A DNA stretch of 64,000 nucleotides from Enorma phocaeensis (GTDB lineage Bacteria > Actinomycetota > Coriobacteriia > Coriobacteriales > Coriobacteriaceae). Below the pieces are notes generated by a model. It was not told the origin of the DNA. It ran no database searches and was given only the letters and a program-made list of their open reading frames with translations. This document shows positions 25,977-34,945 of the stretch, in pieces. A program made the translations under genes and the position numbers. How positions within the stretch are numbered: position 1 is the first letter of the stretch; each line of letters opens with the position of its first letter. The DNA lies in NCBI RefSeq assembly GCF_900186505.1, contig NZ_LT891968.1:250436-314435 (forward strand), read 5' to 3'.

Positions 25977-26936
25977 ATGCGCCTCCCCCAGCCTTTGCGC
26001 TTCGTGCTGCGCCTCTGCATAGCCGTCGCCATATTCCTCGGACTGCTCGCCATCACGTCGCGTATCGTGATGCCCAAAAACAACCAAGACGAGTTTGGCC
26101 AGATGGATTCCGCCGCGAACGGAATTCTCGGCGAGCCCGCCGATTCCATCGACGTGGTCTTCCTTGGAGACTCGGAGTCGTACACCGCCTTCTCGCCTTT
26201 GCAGCTATGGCACGAGCGCGGCATCACCTCGTACGTGTGCGGCACGGCGGGGCAACCGCTTCCCTATACGTACTCGCTCCTCGGCAAAGCGCTCTCCAAA
26301 CAGAGCCCGAACGTCGTCGTGCTCGAGACGAACTGCCTGTTCAGGGATTTTACGCCCGGCTTCGCGCTGCTGCGCGCCGCACAGGATGCCTTCCCGGTGC
26401 TTGAATACCACAACCGCTGGAAGAGCCTGCGCGTCGAGGACCTCACGACCGCACCCCGCACCACGTGGACCCATAGCCTCAAGGGATTCTCCATCAAGAG
26501 GGACACCGTCGCCGCAGACGCCTCTGGCTGGATGGCTCCCTCCGACGAGCTTGCCGACATCCCGATTCTCAATCGTTGGTACCTCGAGCAGATCAACAGG
26601 CTCTGCCGAGAACATGGCGCGACGCTCGTCCTCGTGAGCACGCCGAGCACCGTCAACTGGAACACGCCGCGGCATAACCGCGTGGCGCAGCTGGCAGCCG
26701 ACCTGGACATTGCGTACTACGACCTCAATACCGGCTCGACGAGGGTCGATATCGATTGGACCCAGGACACCTGCGACGGAGGCGACCACCTGAACATCAG
26801 GGGCGCTCAGAAGGTCACCACCGCTATGGGCTCGATTCTCGGCGAGCGAAGCGAGTTGACGAGCCATGCGGGCGACGGCGCGTACGTATCATGGGATGAA
26901 GCGTATGCGGTATACGCTCGGCAGCTGGAGCAATAG
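25977..26936 (+). CDS. Membrane-anchored SGNH-type protein, DltD/AlgX-like partner of the MBOAT enzyme
   Basis: The 319-residue protein has one N-terminal membrane anchor (VLRLCIAVAIFLGLLAITSRIV, residues 10-31) and an external SGNH/GDSL-like domain. The nucleophile block is FLGDSESYTAFSP; the GTAGQPLPYT and LETNCLF segments supply the Gly and Asn positions; the catalytic Asp/His pair is GGDHLNIRGAQ. DltD and AlgX/AlgJ proteins accept or transfer acyl groups on the outer face with MBOAT partners. The start follows AAGGAGCCCTTCC. It is the last gene of the operon. No DltX-like small protein is seen. Confidence 0.85.
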   Translation: MRLPQPLRFVLRLCIAVAIFLGLLAITSRIVMPKNNQDEFGQMDSAANGILGEPADSIDVVFLGDSESYTAFSPLQLWHERGITSYVCGTAGQPLPYTYSLLGKALSKQSPNVVVLETNCLFRDFTPGFALLRAAQDAFPVLEYHNRWKSLRVEDLTTAPRTTWTHSLKGFSIKRDTVAADASGWMAPSDELADIPILNRWYLEQINRLCREHGATLVLVSTPSTVNWNTPRHNRVAQLAADLDIAYYDLNTGSTRVDIDWTQDTCDGGDHLNIRGAQKVTTAMGSILGERSELTSHAGDGAYVSWDEAYAVYARQLEQ

Positions 26937-27078
26937 GGGCGCCTCCTCGGAGGCACCGCGGTATTCTTGGCGCTGCCGGGCTTGGCGACCTCGGTCAGGC
27001 ACGCGTCGTTCGCGCTCCGCTGCTCCGAGGCTTCCTCGCCATGGCGCCGCCGCCTAACGGCCCGGCGGCCACGCCCCC

Positions 27079-27804
27079 TTACTGCTCGATCTTCACGATG
27101 CGCGTGCCGTGCACCTCGTCTACACCGAGCGCATGCGCCACATCGAGCGCGTTCTCGTAGCTGATTCCCGCACCGGGAAGGATGATGATGCGGCCATCCG
27201 CATAGGCGATGAGCTCGCGCAGGTGGTCGAGGTTCTCCTTGATGGTCGCGCTCTTGGGACCACCGTGCGTGAGGATGCGCGCGACACCCTCCTGCGCGAG
27301 AAAATCGATGGCATGAAGCTGCTCGTCATGATCGAGCTCGTCGAATGCCATATGGAACGTCACGTCGATGTTAGAACGCGCCGGACTACCGTCGCCAGCG
27401 AAGCTCCAGCTGCGTCTGTCGCGCATCCAGCGCACCGTGTTCATGAGGTAGCTCACCGCCGCGGTATCCACGGTATAGCCCTGGCCGTCCTCACGTTCCT
27501 TGAGGCATCCGAAGACAACGCCGTCGGTGCCGCACCGGCACGCCTGCTCGAGGTCGGTGCTCATCATGCGGAGCTCGTCATCGGTATAGACGAAATCTCC
27601 GCCGCGCGGGCGGATCATGGTCATCACGCGGGCGCCGTGCTCGTGCACATAGGCGACCGCCGCCTGGATCACACCGACCGTTGGGCCCGTGCCGCCCACC
27701 GCGAGGTTGTCGCACAACTCGATGCGCGCGGCACCCGCCGCGATCGCAGCCGGCACGGAGGTGAAGTTCTCGGCGCAAAACTCACGCAAGAGGCGATTGG
27801 ACAT
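27079..27804 (-). CDS. cutC: CutC-family TIM-barrel protein
   Basis: This 241-residue protein fits the CutC family, named for copper homeostasis though a direct copper role is disputed. Typical blocks are AENFTSVPAAIAAGAARIELCDNLAVGGTGPT, MIRPRGGDFVYTDDE, VVFGCL, FHMAFDELD, RILTHGG and ILPGAGI. The length equals the family norm. It is convergent with the SGNH gene across 142 bp that hold only short GC-rich palindromes. It stands alone. Confidence 0.92.
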   Translation of the reverse strand: MSNRLLREFCAENFTSVPAAIAAGAARIELCDNLAVGGTGPTVGVIQAAVAYVHEHGARVMTMIRPRGGDFVYTDDELRMMSTDLEQACRCGTDGVVFGCLKEREDGQGYTVDTAAVSYLMNTVRWMRDRRSWSFAGDGSPARSNIDVTFHMAFDELDHDEQLHAIDFLAQEGVARILTHGGPKSATIKENLDHLRELIAYADGRIIILPGAGISYENALDVAHALGVDEVHGTRIVKIEQ

Positions 27805-28010
27805 GGCATAGCTCCTTGTCGTAGGTGGTCGCCCCTCAGGTTACCACGGTGCGCGGCGTTCAGCGCGCGGTCGCGTCGCGCGCCCCCGTACGATCTGGCG
27901 GCCTCGTTGGCGAAGTGCGCGAACTTCTTTGTTACAGATAGCGCATTCGTTTGCGACGCCGTAGACGCTCCCGCATAATAATGCTCCGTAACCGAAGCTA
28001 AGGGGTCTAT

Positions 28011-29039
28011 ATGTCCATGAAGTTCAAGCGCCTGCTGCCCATCCCCAAGGAAATCCGCGAGGAGATGCCGCTCTCCACCGAAACCGCAGCGAAGAAGCCT
28101 GCATTCGATGAGCAGGTTGCCAATATCCTCACTGGCAAGGACGACCGGCGCCTGCTCATCATCGGACCATGCTCGGCGGACCGCGAGGACTCCGTGCTCG
28201 ACTATGCAGTACGCTTGGCAGATCTCGCCGAGCGCGTCAGCGACCGCCTCTTCATCGTCCCGCGCGTCTACACCAACAAGCCGCGCACCAAGGGCACCGG
28301 CTACAAGGGGCTGTTGCACAATCCCGATCCCGAGGGGCCCAGCGATCTGCTCGGTGGCATCAAGGCTATCCGCCGCATGCATCTGCGCGTTGCCGAAGAG
28401 ACCGGCATGTTCACCGCAGACGAGATGCTCTACCCCACCAACTACCAGTACCTGATCGACGTGTTGGGTTATATCGCCGTCGGCGCGCGCTCCGTCGAGA
28501 ACCAGGAGCACCGTCTCGTGGCGTCCGGCGTGACCATGCCGGTGGGCATGAAGAACCCCACCGGCGGCTCGACGAGCGTGATGCTCAACTCGATCTATGC
28601 TGCCCAGCAACCCCAGACGTTCATCTTCCGCAACTGGGAGGTTGAGACCACCGGCAACCCGCTCGCGCATGCCGTTCTGCGCGGATACATCGGCGACGAC
28701 GGTCTCAACTACCCCAACTACCACTACGAATACCTCGAACGCCTTGCCGAGAAGTACACCGAGACCGATTTTGCCAACCCTGCGGTTATCGTCGATTGCA
28801 ATCATGACAACTCCGGCAAGCGACCGTTCGAGCAGATTCGCATCAGCCACGAGGTCGCCGACTCAATGCGTCGATCCGAGACCATTCGCCATATGGTGCG
28901 CGGCTTCATGGTTGAAAGCTATCTTGAAGACGGCAACCAGCCAATCGACGGAGGAGTGTACGGCAAGTCCATCACCGACGCGTGCTTGGGCTGGGAGAAG
29001 ACAGAACGCCTGGTGCTCGACCTTGCCGAGCGCGTGTAG
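28011..29039 (+). CDS. aroF: 3-deoxy-7-phosphoheptulonate synthase (DAHP synthase, type I)
   Basis: This enzyme catalyses the first step of aromatic amino acid synthesis: phosphoenolpyruvate plus erythrose 4-phosphate to DAHP. The 342 residues fit the AroFGH type: LLIIGPCSADRED, PRVYTNKPRTKGTGYKGLLHNP, GARSVENQEHR, GMKNPTGGS and DCNHDNSGK with metal-binding residues. The start follows AAGGGGTCTAT; a second Met two codons in is equally possible. Whether it is feedback-inhibited by Phe, Tyr or Trp cannot be read, so the specific gene letter is uncertain. It is a single gene with a GC hairpin after it. Confidence 0.92.
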   Translation: MSMKFKRLLPIPKEIREEMPLSTETAAKKPAFDEQVANILTGKDDRRLLIIGPCSADREDSVLDYAVRLADLAERVSDRLFIVPRVYTNKPRTKGTGYKGLLHNPDPEGPSDLLGGIKAIRRMHLRVAEETGMFTADEMLYPTNYQYLIDVLGYIAVGARSVENQEHRLVASGVTMPVGMKNPTGGSTSVMLNSIYAAQQPQTFIFRNWEVETTGNPLAHAVLRGYIGDDGLNYPNYHYEYLERLAEKYTETDFANPAVIVDCNHDNSGKRPFEQIRISHEVADSMRRSETIRHMVRGFMVESYLEDGNQPIDGGVYGKSITDACLGWEKTERLVLDLAERV

Positions 29040-29060
29040 CACCTGCCAGGCAACGCCCGC

Positions 29061-29093
29061 GCGCGACGCGCGTCGCTTAAGCGCGCGTCGCGC
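29061..29093 (+). terminator. GC-rich hairpin after the DAHP synthase
   Basis: GCGCGACGCGC (29061-29071) pairs with GCGCGTCGCGC (29083-29093). No T-run follows, so it is an imperfect terminator or an RNA-protecting hairpin. Confidence 0.45.
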
Positions 29094-29114
29094 AGGCTTC
29101 CGCCTCGCAACTTT

Positions 29115-29243
29115 TCCAGAAGTGAGTGACTAAATCTCAAACCGGCGAGAAGCCATACTTTTGCTGACAACGAAATCGCAGGTTTCCGGTCATTCTGGTC
29201 TTGGCTTACTTAAGCATCCCGCGAAAAGTCACTCACTTCTGGA
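29115..29243. repeat. 129-bp element with 17-bp terminal inverted repeats, copy A
   Basis: The ends are TCCAGAAGTGAGTGACT (29115-29131) and its exact complement (29227-29243). A second element with the same first 14 bases at each end and exactly the same length lies at 36966-37094. The interiors differ strongly. It sits between convergent genes. A miniature inverted-repeat element or a folded RNA are the two main readings. Confidence 0.75.
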
Positions 29244-29270
29244 TTCTTTGGCACGCGGCACGCGATTCCC

Positions 29271-29927
29271 TTATCCAAGCTCGCCGGTGCGCAGCAGGTC
29301 ACGCACCTCAAGCAGACTCGAGCAGATGCGATGCGCGATGCGACGCATCTCTTCGCTGGGAGCTGCGAGGTCGGGAACCATAACGGTGCAGAATCCACCC
29401 GCAACGCCCGCGCGCACGCCATTGTAGGAGTCCTCGAGCACCAGAGCTTGGGACGGCTCGACGTCGATGCGGTGCGCCGCTTCCAAGAAAACATCGGGCG
29501 CGGGTTTGGCGTGCTCGACTTCCAAACTGGAAAGCACCACCGTAAAGTAGGAGCGAATTTCCGCCATGTCGAGGTGATGGATGATGTCTCGGCGCGTCGA
29601 TGAGGAGGCGACAGCCATGGGCACATCCTGCTCATCGAGATACGCCAGCAGCTCATCGAGGCCTGGCTTCTTCTCGATCCCATGCTCGAAGCACTCTGCA
29701 GCCACCTCATGCCACACGTCCCAGATGAGCTGGGCATCAGCCTTCTCGCCAAACCACTCGCGCACCACGTGGGCGAACTCCGGTCCGGCAGTACCGCGTG
29801 CAGCGTCGGCTATTCCCTCCTTCATTGGCAGGCCCAATCGCGCCAGCGTAGGCTCCCAGCAAGCGCCCCAAACCTTCTCGGTATCGAACATGAGGCCATC
29901 CATATCGAAGATGACGCCAGAAAACAT
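29271..29927 (-). CDS. HAD phosphatase, beta-phosphoglucomutase-like
   Basis: The 218-residue HAD subfamily IA protein has motif I IFDMDGLMFDTE, a helical cap (residues about 18-80), motif II VASSST, the Lys in HAKPAPDVFL and motif IV VLEDSYNGVRAG. The combination FDMDGLMFDTE and EDSYNG is typical of the YcjU/PgmB and sugar-phosphatase group. The start at 29927 follows GCGAGGTAACC and is preferred to 29951. It is a single minus-strand gene, possibly followed by no partner. The substrate is unknown; mutase or phosphatase cannot be separated by eye. Confidence 0.87.
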   Translation of the reverse strand: MFSGVIFDMDGLMFDTEKVWGACWEPTLARLGLPMKEGIADAARGTAGPEFAHVVREWFGEKADAQLIWDVWHEVAAECFEHGIEKKPGLDELLAYLDEQDVPMAVASSSTRRDIIHHLDMAEIRSYFTVVLSSLEVEHAKPAPDVFLEAAHRIDVEPSQALVLEDSYNGVRAGVAGGFCTVMVPDLAAPSEEMRRIAHRICSSLLEVRDLLRTGELG

Positions 29928-29993
29928 GGTTACCTCGCTCTCGTCATGCACCGAACCGCGACGCGTCCAGAATCGAGCGCACCGCGGCCTGCG

Positions 29994-31715
29994 CTAGATT
30001 CCACCCGCATCGCGTCGCCAGCGGTCGATGCACGCCCAAAGCTCCTGTACGCGCGGCAGCGCAAGCCCGCAAGGAACTTCCGCACGCGGGGCAATCTCCT
30101 TCCAACCCCGGCGCGCAACCCGTTCGAGCAGCGATGCGGCGACGTCCTGGGCAGAACGCGTCCCGTCGGCGAGCCTCCGCTCGATGATGACGCGCATAAG
30201 CTGAGCCAGGGCACGCACTTGCTCCGGGTCGACGAGCTGCTCGACGCGGCGGAGGTCGACCGATCCGTTTCCGACCGAGAAACCATCTAACCCCTGCGTG
30301 CGCACCTTAAGCGGCTTGCCTGTTCCACCGCGCCCAGCGCCGATTCGCGCTGCATGCCCGCGACCACCCACGAGCACGTCGCCTCCATCCAAGGTCGCCG
30401 CCGGCACCACACCACGCTCGCTGCAGACCTCGCGAACGCGCTTCGTGACATCGTGCGCGCGATATCGATCCATCTGGATCACGGTATCCGCCATCGGGAA
30501 GAACGCCCCCGAGCTCCCGACCACGATGATGCAGCTCACGCCCTGGTGTTCCCACAAGCTACGGACGCGCTCCACGAACGGGGTGATGGGCTCGTGGTCG
30601 GCAGCGACGACGGCTTCCATGAGCTCGTCGCGAACCATGAAATTCGTTGCCGAGGTATCCTCGTCGATGAGCAGCACGCGAGCGCCGGCATCGATCGCCT
30701 CTATGGTTGCCGCCGCCTGCGAGGTGCTACCGCTCGCATCGAGCGTCGAGAACCGTCCGGTATCGCTCCCATCGGGCAGGTTCGTGATGAACGGGGAGAT
30801 ATCGACCCCGGCAACTGGCCGGCCATCCTCTGAGCGCACCTTTACCGCCGTAGCGTCGGTGATGACGAACTCGCGGCCGTCACCGCCAACATGGTCGTAT
30901 ACCCCCTCTTGCAGCGCCTTGAGCAGAGTGGATTTGCCATGGAAGCCACCACCGACCACGAGCGTGACGCCGCAGGGGATACCCATGCCGGTCGTCGGGC
31001 CACGATGGGGCAAGTCAAGCGTGACGCGCAGGCTCTGGGGCGACTCGAACGGCACGGCGCCCTCAAGCGGCCGGCACGAAATGCCGCTTGCCCGCGGAAG
31101 AATCGAGCCGTCCGCCACGAAGGCCACGAGCCCGCGGCGGGCAAGCTCTGCACGGGCCCGAGCGCGGTCATCGGCAAGGTCGGCGGCCGCACGGGCGGAG
31201 GCAAGGGCCGCGCGGTCGCACACGAGCGCACGCTCGGCACAGCTCGGAATCAAATCGAATAGCATACGGTCGAGCGCACGGGCGTCAATCGTCCTGCCAT
31301 GCGCGGGAAATCCCGCCTCGAGCCGTACGATCACCGCGCCATCCGCTGTCACCTCGCACGCCGAACGTGAAAATACCTCTGGCCCGGGCACACTCGTCGC
31401 TATGAGTCCGCTTTTACCCGAGCCCCGCACAACGTAGCTTGCCCGAGCAACCTCGGCAGCGAACCGACGCAGCAGCAAATCCTCAAGAGCCACCCTTCGA
31501 TGCGACGCATCGAAAAGCTCGGGCGGGAAGGCAGCCGTCTCGGCATACACGCAGATGCTCACCTGCGAAGGAGCTGCAAAGGGATCGCCTTGCACATGGT
31601 CGATGGATAGCGCAAACGGTCCAAAATCGTACGAGCCTTTGAGCGACTTGTACGCCGGATAGCCGCAGCCGTCAATCGCTCGCAGCCGCCGTTCCAGATC
31701 CTCATCGGTCGCCAT
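29994..31715 (-). CDS. Predicted ATPase of the ABC class (isolated ATPase domain protein)
   Basis: The 573-residue protein matches the ABC_ATPase family of stand-alone predicted ATPases without membrane domains. The Walker A is GGGFHGKSTLLKALQ (about 250), the signature-like region is FSTLDASGSTSQAAAT, and Walker B is VLLIDEDTSATNFMVRD. The N-terminal half has YKSLKGSYDFGPFALSIDHVQGDPFA. Family members are linked to RNA or nucleic-acid binding in a trypanosomal relative; the bacterial role is not known. The start at 31715 follows AGGGGATTGTG. It is 66 bp upstream of the HAD gene on the same strand and may be cotranscribed with it. Confidence 0.88.
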   Translation of the reverse strand: MATDEDLERRLRAIDGCGYPAYKSLKGSYDFGPFALSIDHVQGDPFAAPSQVSICVYAETAAFPPELFDASHRRVALEDLLLRRFAAEVARASYVVRGSGKSGLIATSVPGPEVFSRSACEVTADGAVIVRLEAGFPAHGRTIDARALDRMLFDLIPSCAERALVCDRAALASARAAADLADDRARARAELARRGLVAFVADGSILPRASGISCRPLEGAVPFESPQSLRVTLDLPHRGPTTGMGIPCGVTLVVGGGFHGKSTLLKALQEGVYDHVGGDGREFVITDATAVKVRSEDGRPVAGVDISPFITNLPDGSDTGRFSTLDASGSTSQAAATIEAIDAGARVLLIDEDTSATNFMVRDELMEAVVAADHEPITPFVERVRSLWEHQGVSCIIVVGSSGAFFPMADTVIQMDRYRAHDVTKRVREVCSERGVVPAATLDGGDVLVGGRGHAARIGAGRGGTGKPLKVRTQGLDGFSVGNGSVDLRRVEQLVDPEQVRALAQLMRVIIERRLADGTRSAQDVAASLLERVARRGWKEIAPRAEVPCGLALPRVQELWACIDRWRRDAGGI

Positions 31716-31866
31716 CACAATCCCCTGTCGACGCGCTGCGCCCCATCCAAGGCGCACCAACCGGTACCATGCAGTGCGTACCCATCGTACCCGATGCATC
31801 CACCCGCATCGGCGGGGCGGGCGCGGGACCCAGCGACGCGAACGGAAGCCTGCCTACGCGGATCCC

Positions 31867-32793
31867 TTAAGCTAGGTACCGCTTCAGCGCCGCGAACGTC
31901 GCCTCGCCGTCGCGCCGGCCCACCTCGTACACCTTATCGAGCACCGAGGGGTCCTTGAGCGAAATGGGAACCGCCACCGACTCGCTCGGCTTTATCACGA
32001 AGACCTTGCCCGCGCGCTCAAGTTCCGCCAGCTCATCCAACTGAGCGTTGTAGCGCACGTGACGATTCGCGAGCAGCTCGACAAGGCGCGGATAACGCCT
32101 GAGCAGCACGCGGAGCGCCGGCATGAGGCTATTCGGCTCCTTGCGAAAACCCGCGGGCTGCGTGCACACCACTACGCAGCGCTCGCATCCCTGGTCGAGC
32201 ATCCAGCGGAACGGAATCGAATCGGCGGTGCCACCATCCAAGAGCTTGCGTCCTTCGAGCTCGACCGGTCGAGAGAGCGCGGGGATCGCCGACGAAGCGC
32301 GCATCCATTCGACGTCATCGCGGTCTCCCTGGTTGACGTCGTGGTAGATCGGCTCACCCGTCTCGATGTCGGTCGCAACGACCGTGAAGCGCATGGGGTT
32401 CGCAACGTAGGTTCCCGTGTCGAAGACGTCGAGCTCCCACGGCAGCGTGTCGAACGCGAAATCCTTGCTAAAGAAGTTCCCCGTGTGCAGAAGGCTCCCG
32501 AATCCGGCATAGCGCGGATCATTGCAGAAACGCTTGTTGTAACGAAGTGCACGCCCTACCTGGCACGACTTGTAGTTGCAGCCAAAGGTCGCGCCCGCGG
32601 ACACACCCACGGCATGCGTAGCCCAGATCCCCTGCTCGATCCACACGTCGAATACGCCCTCGGTGTAGACCCCTCGAAAGCCACCGCCTTCGAACACCAC
32701 GCCCGTCGTATGCGCGGGCGGAACGAAAGCCGGGCGCTCATCCGACGTGCGCACATCGGCGATTCGCAGATCCGTCGACTTGATGCCGCTCAT
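31867..32793 (-). CDS. Patatin-like phospholipase
   Basis: The 308-residue cytoplasmic serine hydrolase has the patatin Ser-Asp dyad. It shows oxyanion loop EGGGFRGVYTEGVFD, nucleophile GVSAGATFG (GxSxG, Ser about 65), and DGGTADSIPF with the catalytic Asp. The arrangement matches bacterial patatins of the RssA/YjjU group. It may release fatty acids from phospholipids. The start follows a weak GTGAGAA site. It is 150 bp upstream of the ATPase gene on the same strand. No secretion signal is seen. Confidence 0.9.
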   Translation of the reverse strand: MSGIKSTDLRIADVRTSDERPAFVPPAHTTGVVFEGGGFRGVYTEGVFDVWIEQGIWATHAVGVSAGATFGCNYKSCQVGRALRYNKRFCNDPRYAGFGSLLHTGNFFSKDFAFDTLPWELDVFDTGTYVANPMRFTVVATDIETGEPIYHDVNQGDRDDVEWMRASSAIPALSRPVELEGRKLLDGGTADSIPFRWMLDQGCERCVVVCTQPAGFRKEPNSLMPALRVLLRRYPRLVELLANRHVRYNAQLDELAELERAGKVFVIKPSESVAVPISLKDPSVLDKVYEVGRRDGEATFAALKRYLA

Positions 32794-32936
32794 TTCTCAC
32801 TACCCATCTGGTTCCGCACCCTGGCCGCATGCACTGCCTGGATGCACACTCGATTGCCTGCGCAATCCCATCTCGATCCCGCTCGCCAGCGAAGCGGCTC
32901 GCACGCCATCGGTTGCAAAGCCGCCTCGGAGATCTC

Positions 32937-34175
32937 TCAGCCCTGCTCGCGCGCGCTGCGGGCACGCCGGCGTTCCAGCATGTAGGTAAGGCCCGCAAGA
33001 CCCCATGCTGCCAGCGAAAACGCCGCACCCACAGCACCTACGTGCGCTATCCCCGGACCCGACACGACCACGCCGCCCATCGCTGTTCCAAAGGCGATGC
33101 CCATGTTGAAGGATGTCGGCTCGAGCGAGCTCGCGAGCGTGAGCGCCTTGGGGTGCCAGCGCATGGCCGAATGCATGAAGACCGAGACGCACGGGACCGA
33201 CACGAGGTACATCGAAAGCCCCACGAGCAGGATCATCGCGACCCCGCCCACCGCGCTTCCGCGCAGCAGCCATACGGCAAGCAGGAGCAGCGCCTGCATG
33301 GGAAAGGTCACCGTGAGCGCGCGGATGCCAAACCGGGTATCCAACCAGCCGGAAAGCAGGTTGGAGAAGAAGCACGCCACGCCGTATGCCATGAGCACCG
33401 CACTTGCCGCGACGGCATCGAGCCCCAGCACCTCCTCGAGGTAGGGCGTCACGTAGCCGTACAGCACGTATACCGATCCCACGCCGAACAAGAAGATGAA
33501 CACCGCGCAGGCGACCTGCGGCTCGCGGAAGAGCTCGATCTGCTCGCGCATGGTCGCCGGCGCATCGGTCGAGCCCGTGCGGGGTAGCACGGCGAGCAGC
33601 GCCACCGAGGAGGCCACCGCGAGCCCAAGCGACGCCAACATGATGAGCCGCCAATCGAGCGCGTGCGCGACGATCTTGCCAACCGAAGTGATGAACACCA
33701 TCGCCACCGCAAACGACGCATATACCACCGAGATGGTCATCGACGAACGCTCTGCCCCCACAAGCTCGGGAATGTAGGTGATACCGAGCGCGAGCAGGCC
33801 GCCCGACACCGCACCGAGCAGCACGCGGGAAGCAAGCAGCAGCTCGAAGGTGGGCGCGAACGCCATAACGACGTTGGCGAGGCAGAAAAGCGTTGCGTAG
33901 GCAACGAGCAACGGATAGCGGCGAAAACGCCCGGTCACGATCGCGAGCGTAGGCGTGAGCACCGCATATGCGATCGAGAAGAAGCTGATGAGCTCGCCGA
34001 CCCGAGCAAGCGGCACCCGGAACGCCTCGGCAAGCTCCGCCTCGATCCCGATCACCACGAACTCCGAGCAACCAAGGGAAAAGCCGATCACCACGAGCAG
34101 CGCCACGCATGCCAAGGCGCGACCGCGTGAGACGTTCGGCGTAGTGGATGCTGCGGAAGCAGATGATGTCGTCAC
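32937..34175 (-). CDS. Major facilitator transporter, DHA1/AraJ-like
   Basis: The 412-residue protein has 12 hydrophobic segments with a central polar break near residue 205 (PRTGSTDAPATMREQ). Motif A is present in altered form (GRFRRYPLLV), and GCSEFVVIGI in helix 1 is typical of the AraJ/YdhP sugar or drug efflux group. The C-terminus is basic (ERRRARSAREQG). It is a single minus-strand gene. The substrate cannot be told; drug or sugar efflux are both usual for the group. The 190 bp upstream hold no gene. Confidence 0.88.
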   Translation of the reverse strand: MTTSSASAASTTPNVSRGRALACVALLVVIGFSLGCSEFVVIGIEAELAEAFRVPLARVGELISFFSIAYAVLTPTLAIVTGRFRRYPLLVAYATLFCLANVVMAFAPTFELLLASRVLLGAVSGGLLALGITYIPELVGAERSSMTISVVYASFAVAMVFITSVGKIVAHALDWRLIMLASLGLAVASSVALLAVLPRTGSTDAPATMREQIELFREPQVACAVFIFLFGVGSVYVLYGYVTPYLEEVLGLDAVAASAVLMAYGVACFFSNLLSGWLDTRFGIRALTVTFPMQALLLLAVWLLRGSAVGGVAMILLVGLSMYLVSVPCVSVFMHSAMRWHPKALTLASSLEPTSFNMGIAFGTAMGGVVVSGPGIAHVGAVGAAFSLAAWGLAGLTYMLERRRARSAREQG

Positions 34176-34365
34176 AGATAATCCCCCCGATCGAAGATGG
34201 ACCGAGGGGATTGTACAACGGAGAAAGCCGCCGCGAAACCGCGTTCTTCATGCGAGCGCCGGCCATAGCGCAGCGCGGGCGCAGCAAGCATTCCCGGCTT
34301 GCCGCGCACGAAGACCCGCTCGCAGCGACATGCGCCATGAGTCCCGCAAAGCTGCGCTCGACAGC

Positions 34366-34845
34366 CTACTTCACGGTAAGCACCGGAACATCGACGGAGC
34401 GCAGCACGCCGAAGCTCACGCTACCCAGCATACCGCGTAGAGCGCCGAGGCCGCGGCGCCCCATGACCACAAGGTCGATTCCGTGCGACTCGACGTACTC
34501 GGCGATACCCTCCACCGGAGAGGATGCCACGCCCGCGGTGACGACAACCTTGCAGGTAGCGCCATCGAGCGCATCGTCGACCGTTCCCTCCATATCGGTG
34601 CGTGCGCGATGCACGAGCGCGCCCATGATGTCATCGCTCTCGGTACGGTCGGGGTCGGAAAGGTACGAAAGGTCATCAAAGGCGTTCCCGGTAAGCGTCG
34701 GCGAGGTAAACGCGCCCGTGGCGACGATCGCCAACACATGCACCGTCGCCGTGGGATCATCCCCCACCATGCCCAACGCGATGTGCAACGCGCTCTTGGC
34801 GTGCTCGGACTCATCGTAGGGAACCAGGACGTTCTTGAACAACAT
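34366..34845 (-). CDS. Universal stress protein (UspA family, ATP-binding type)
   Basis: This 159-residue single-domain Usp starts with NVLVPYDESEHAKSAL. The nucleotide loop GRRGLGALRGMLGS fits G-2x-G-9x-G(S/T), so it probably binds ATP. There is an insertion near residues 50-70. The start follows AAAGGAGCGGCT. Usp proteins support survival in growth arrest and stress. It stands alone. Confidence 0.92.
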   Translation of the reverse strand: MLFKNVLVPYDESEHAKSALHIALGMVGDDPTATVHVLAIVATGAFTSPTLTGNAFDDLSYLSDPDRTESDDIMGALVHRARTDMEGTVDDALDGATCKVVVTAGVASSPVEGIAEYVESHGIDLVVMGRRGLGALRGMLGSVSFGVLRSVDVPVLTVK

Positions 34846-34945
34846 AGCCGCTCCTTTCCCTCGCGGCGACCATCTTGTTCCGCTTATACCCGCATGCGGT
34901 CACGGCGCACGCGGCGCCGGACCGGAGCATCGACAGCCAGCGAAC

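Noticed and set aside
29115..29243. Simple rho-independent terminator
   Set aside because: The arms are about 95 bp apart and neither strand has a T-run after the stem.
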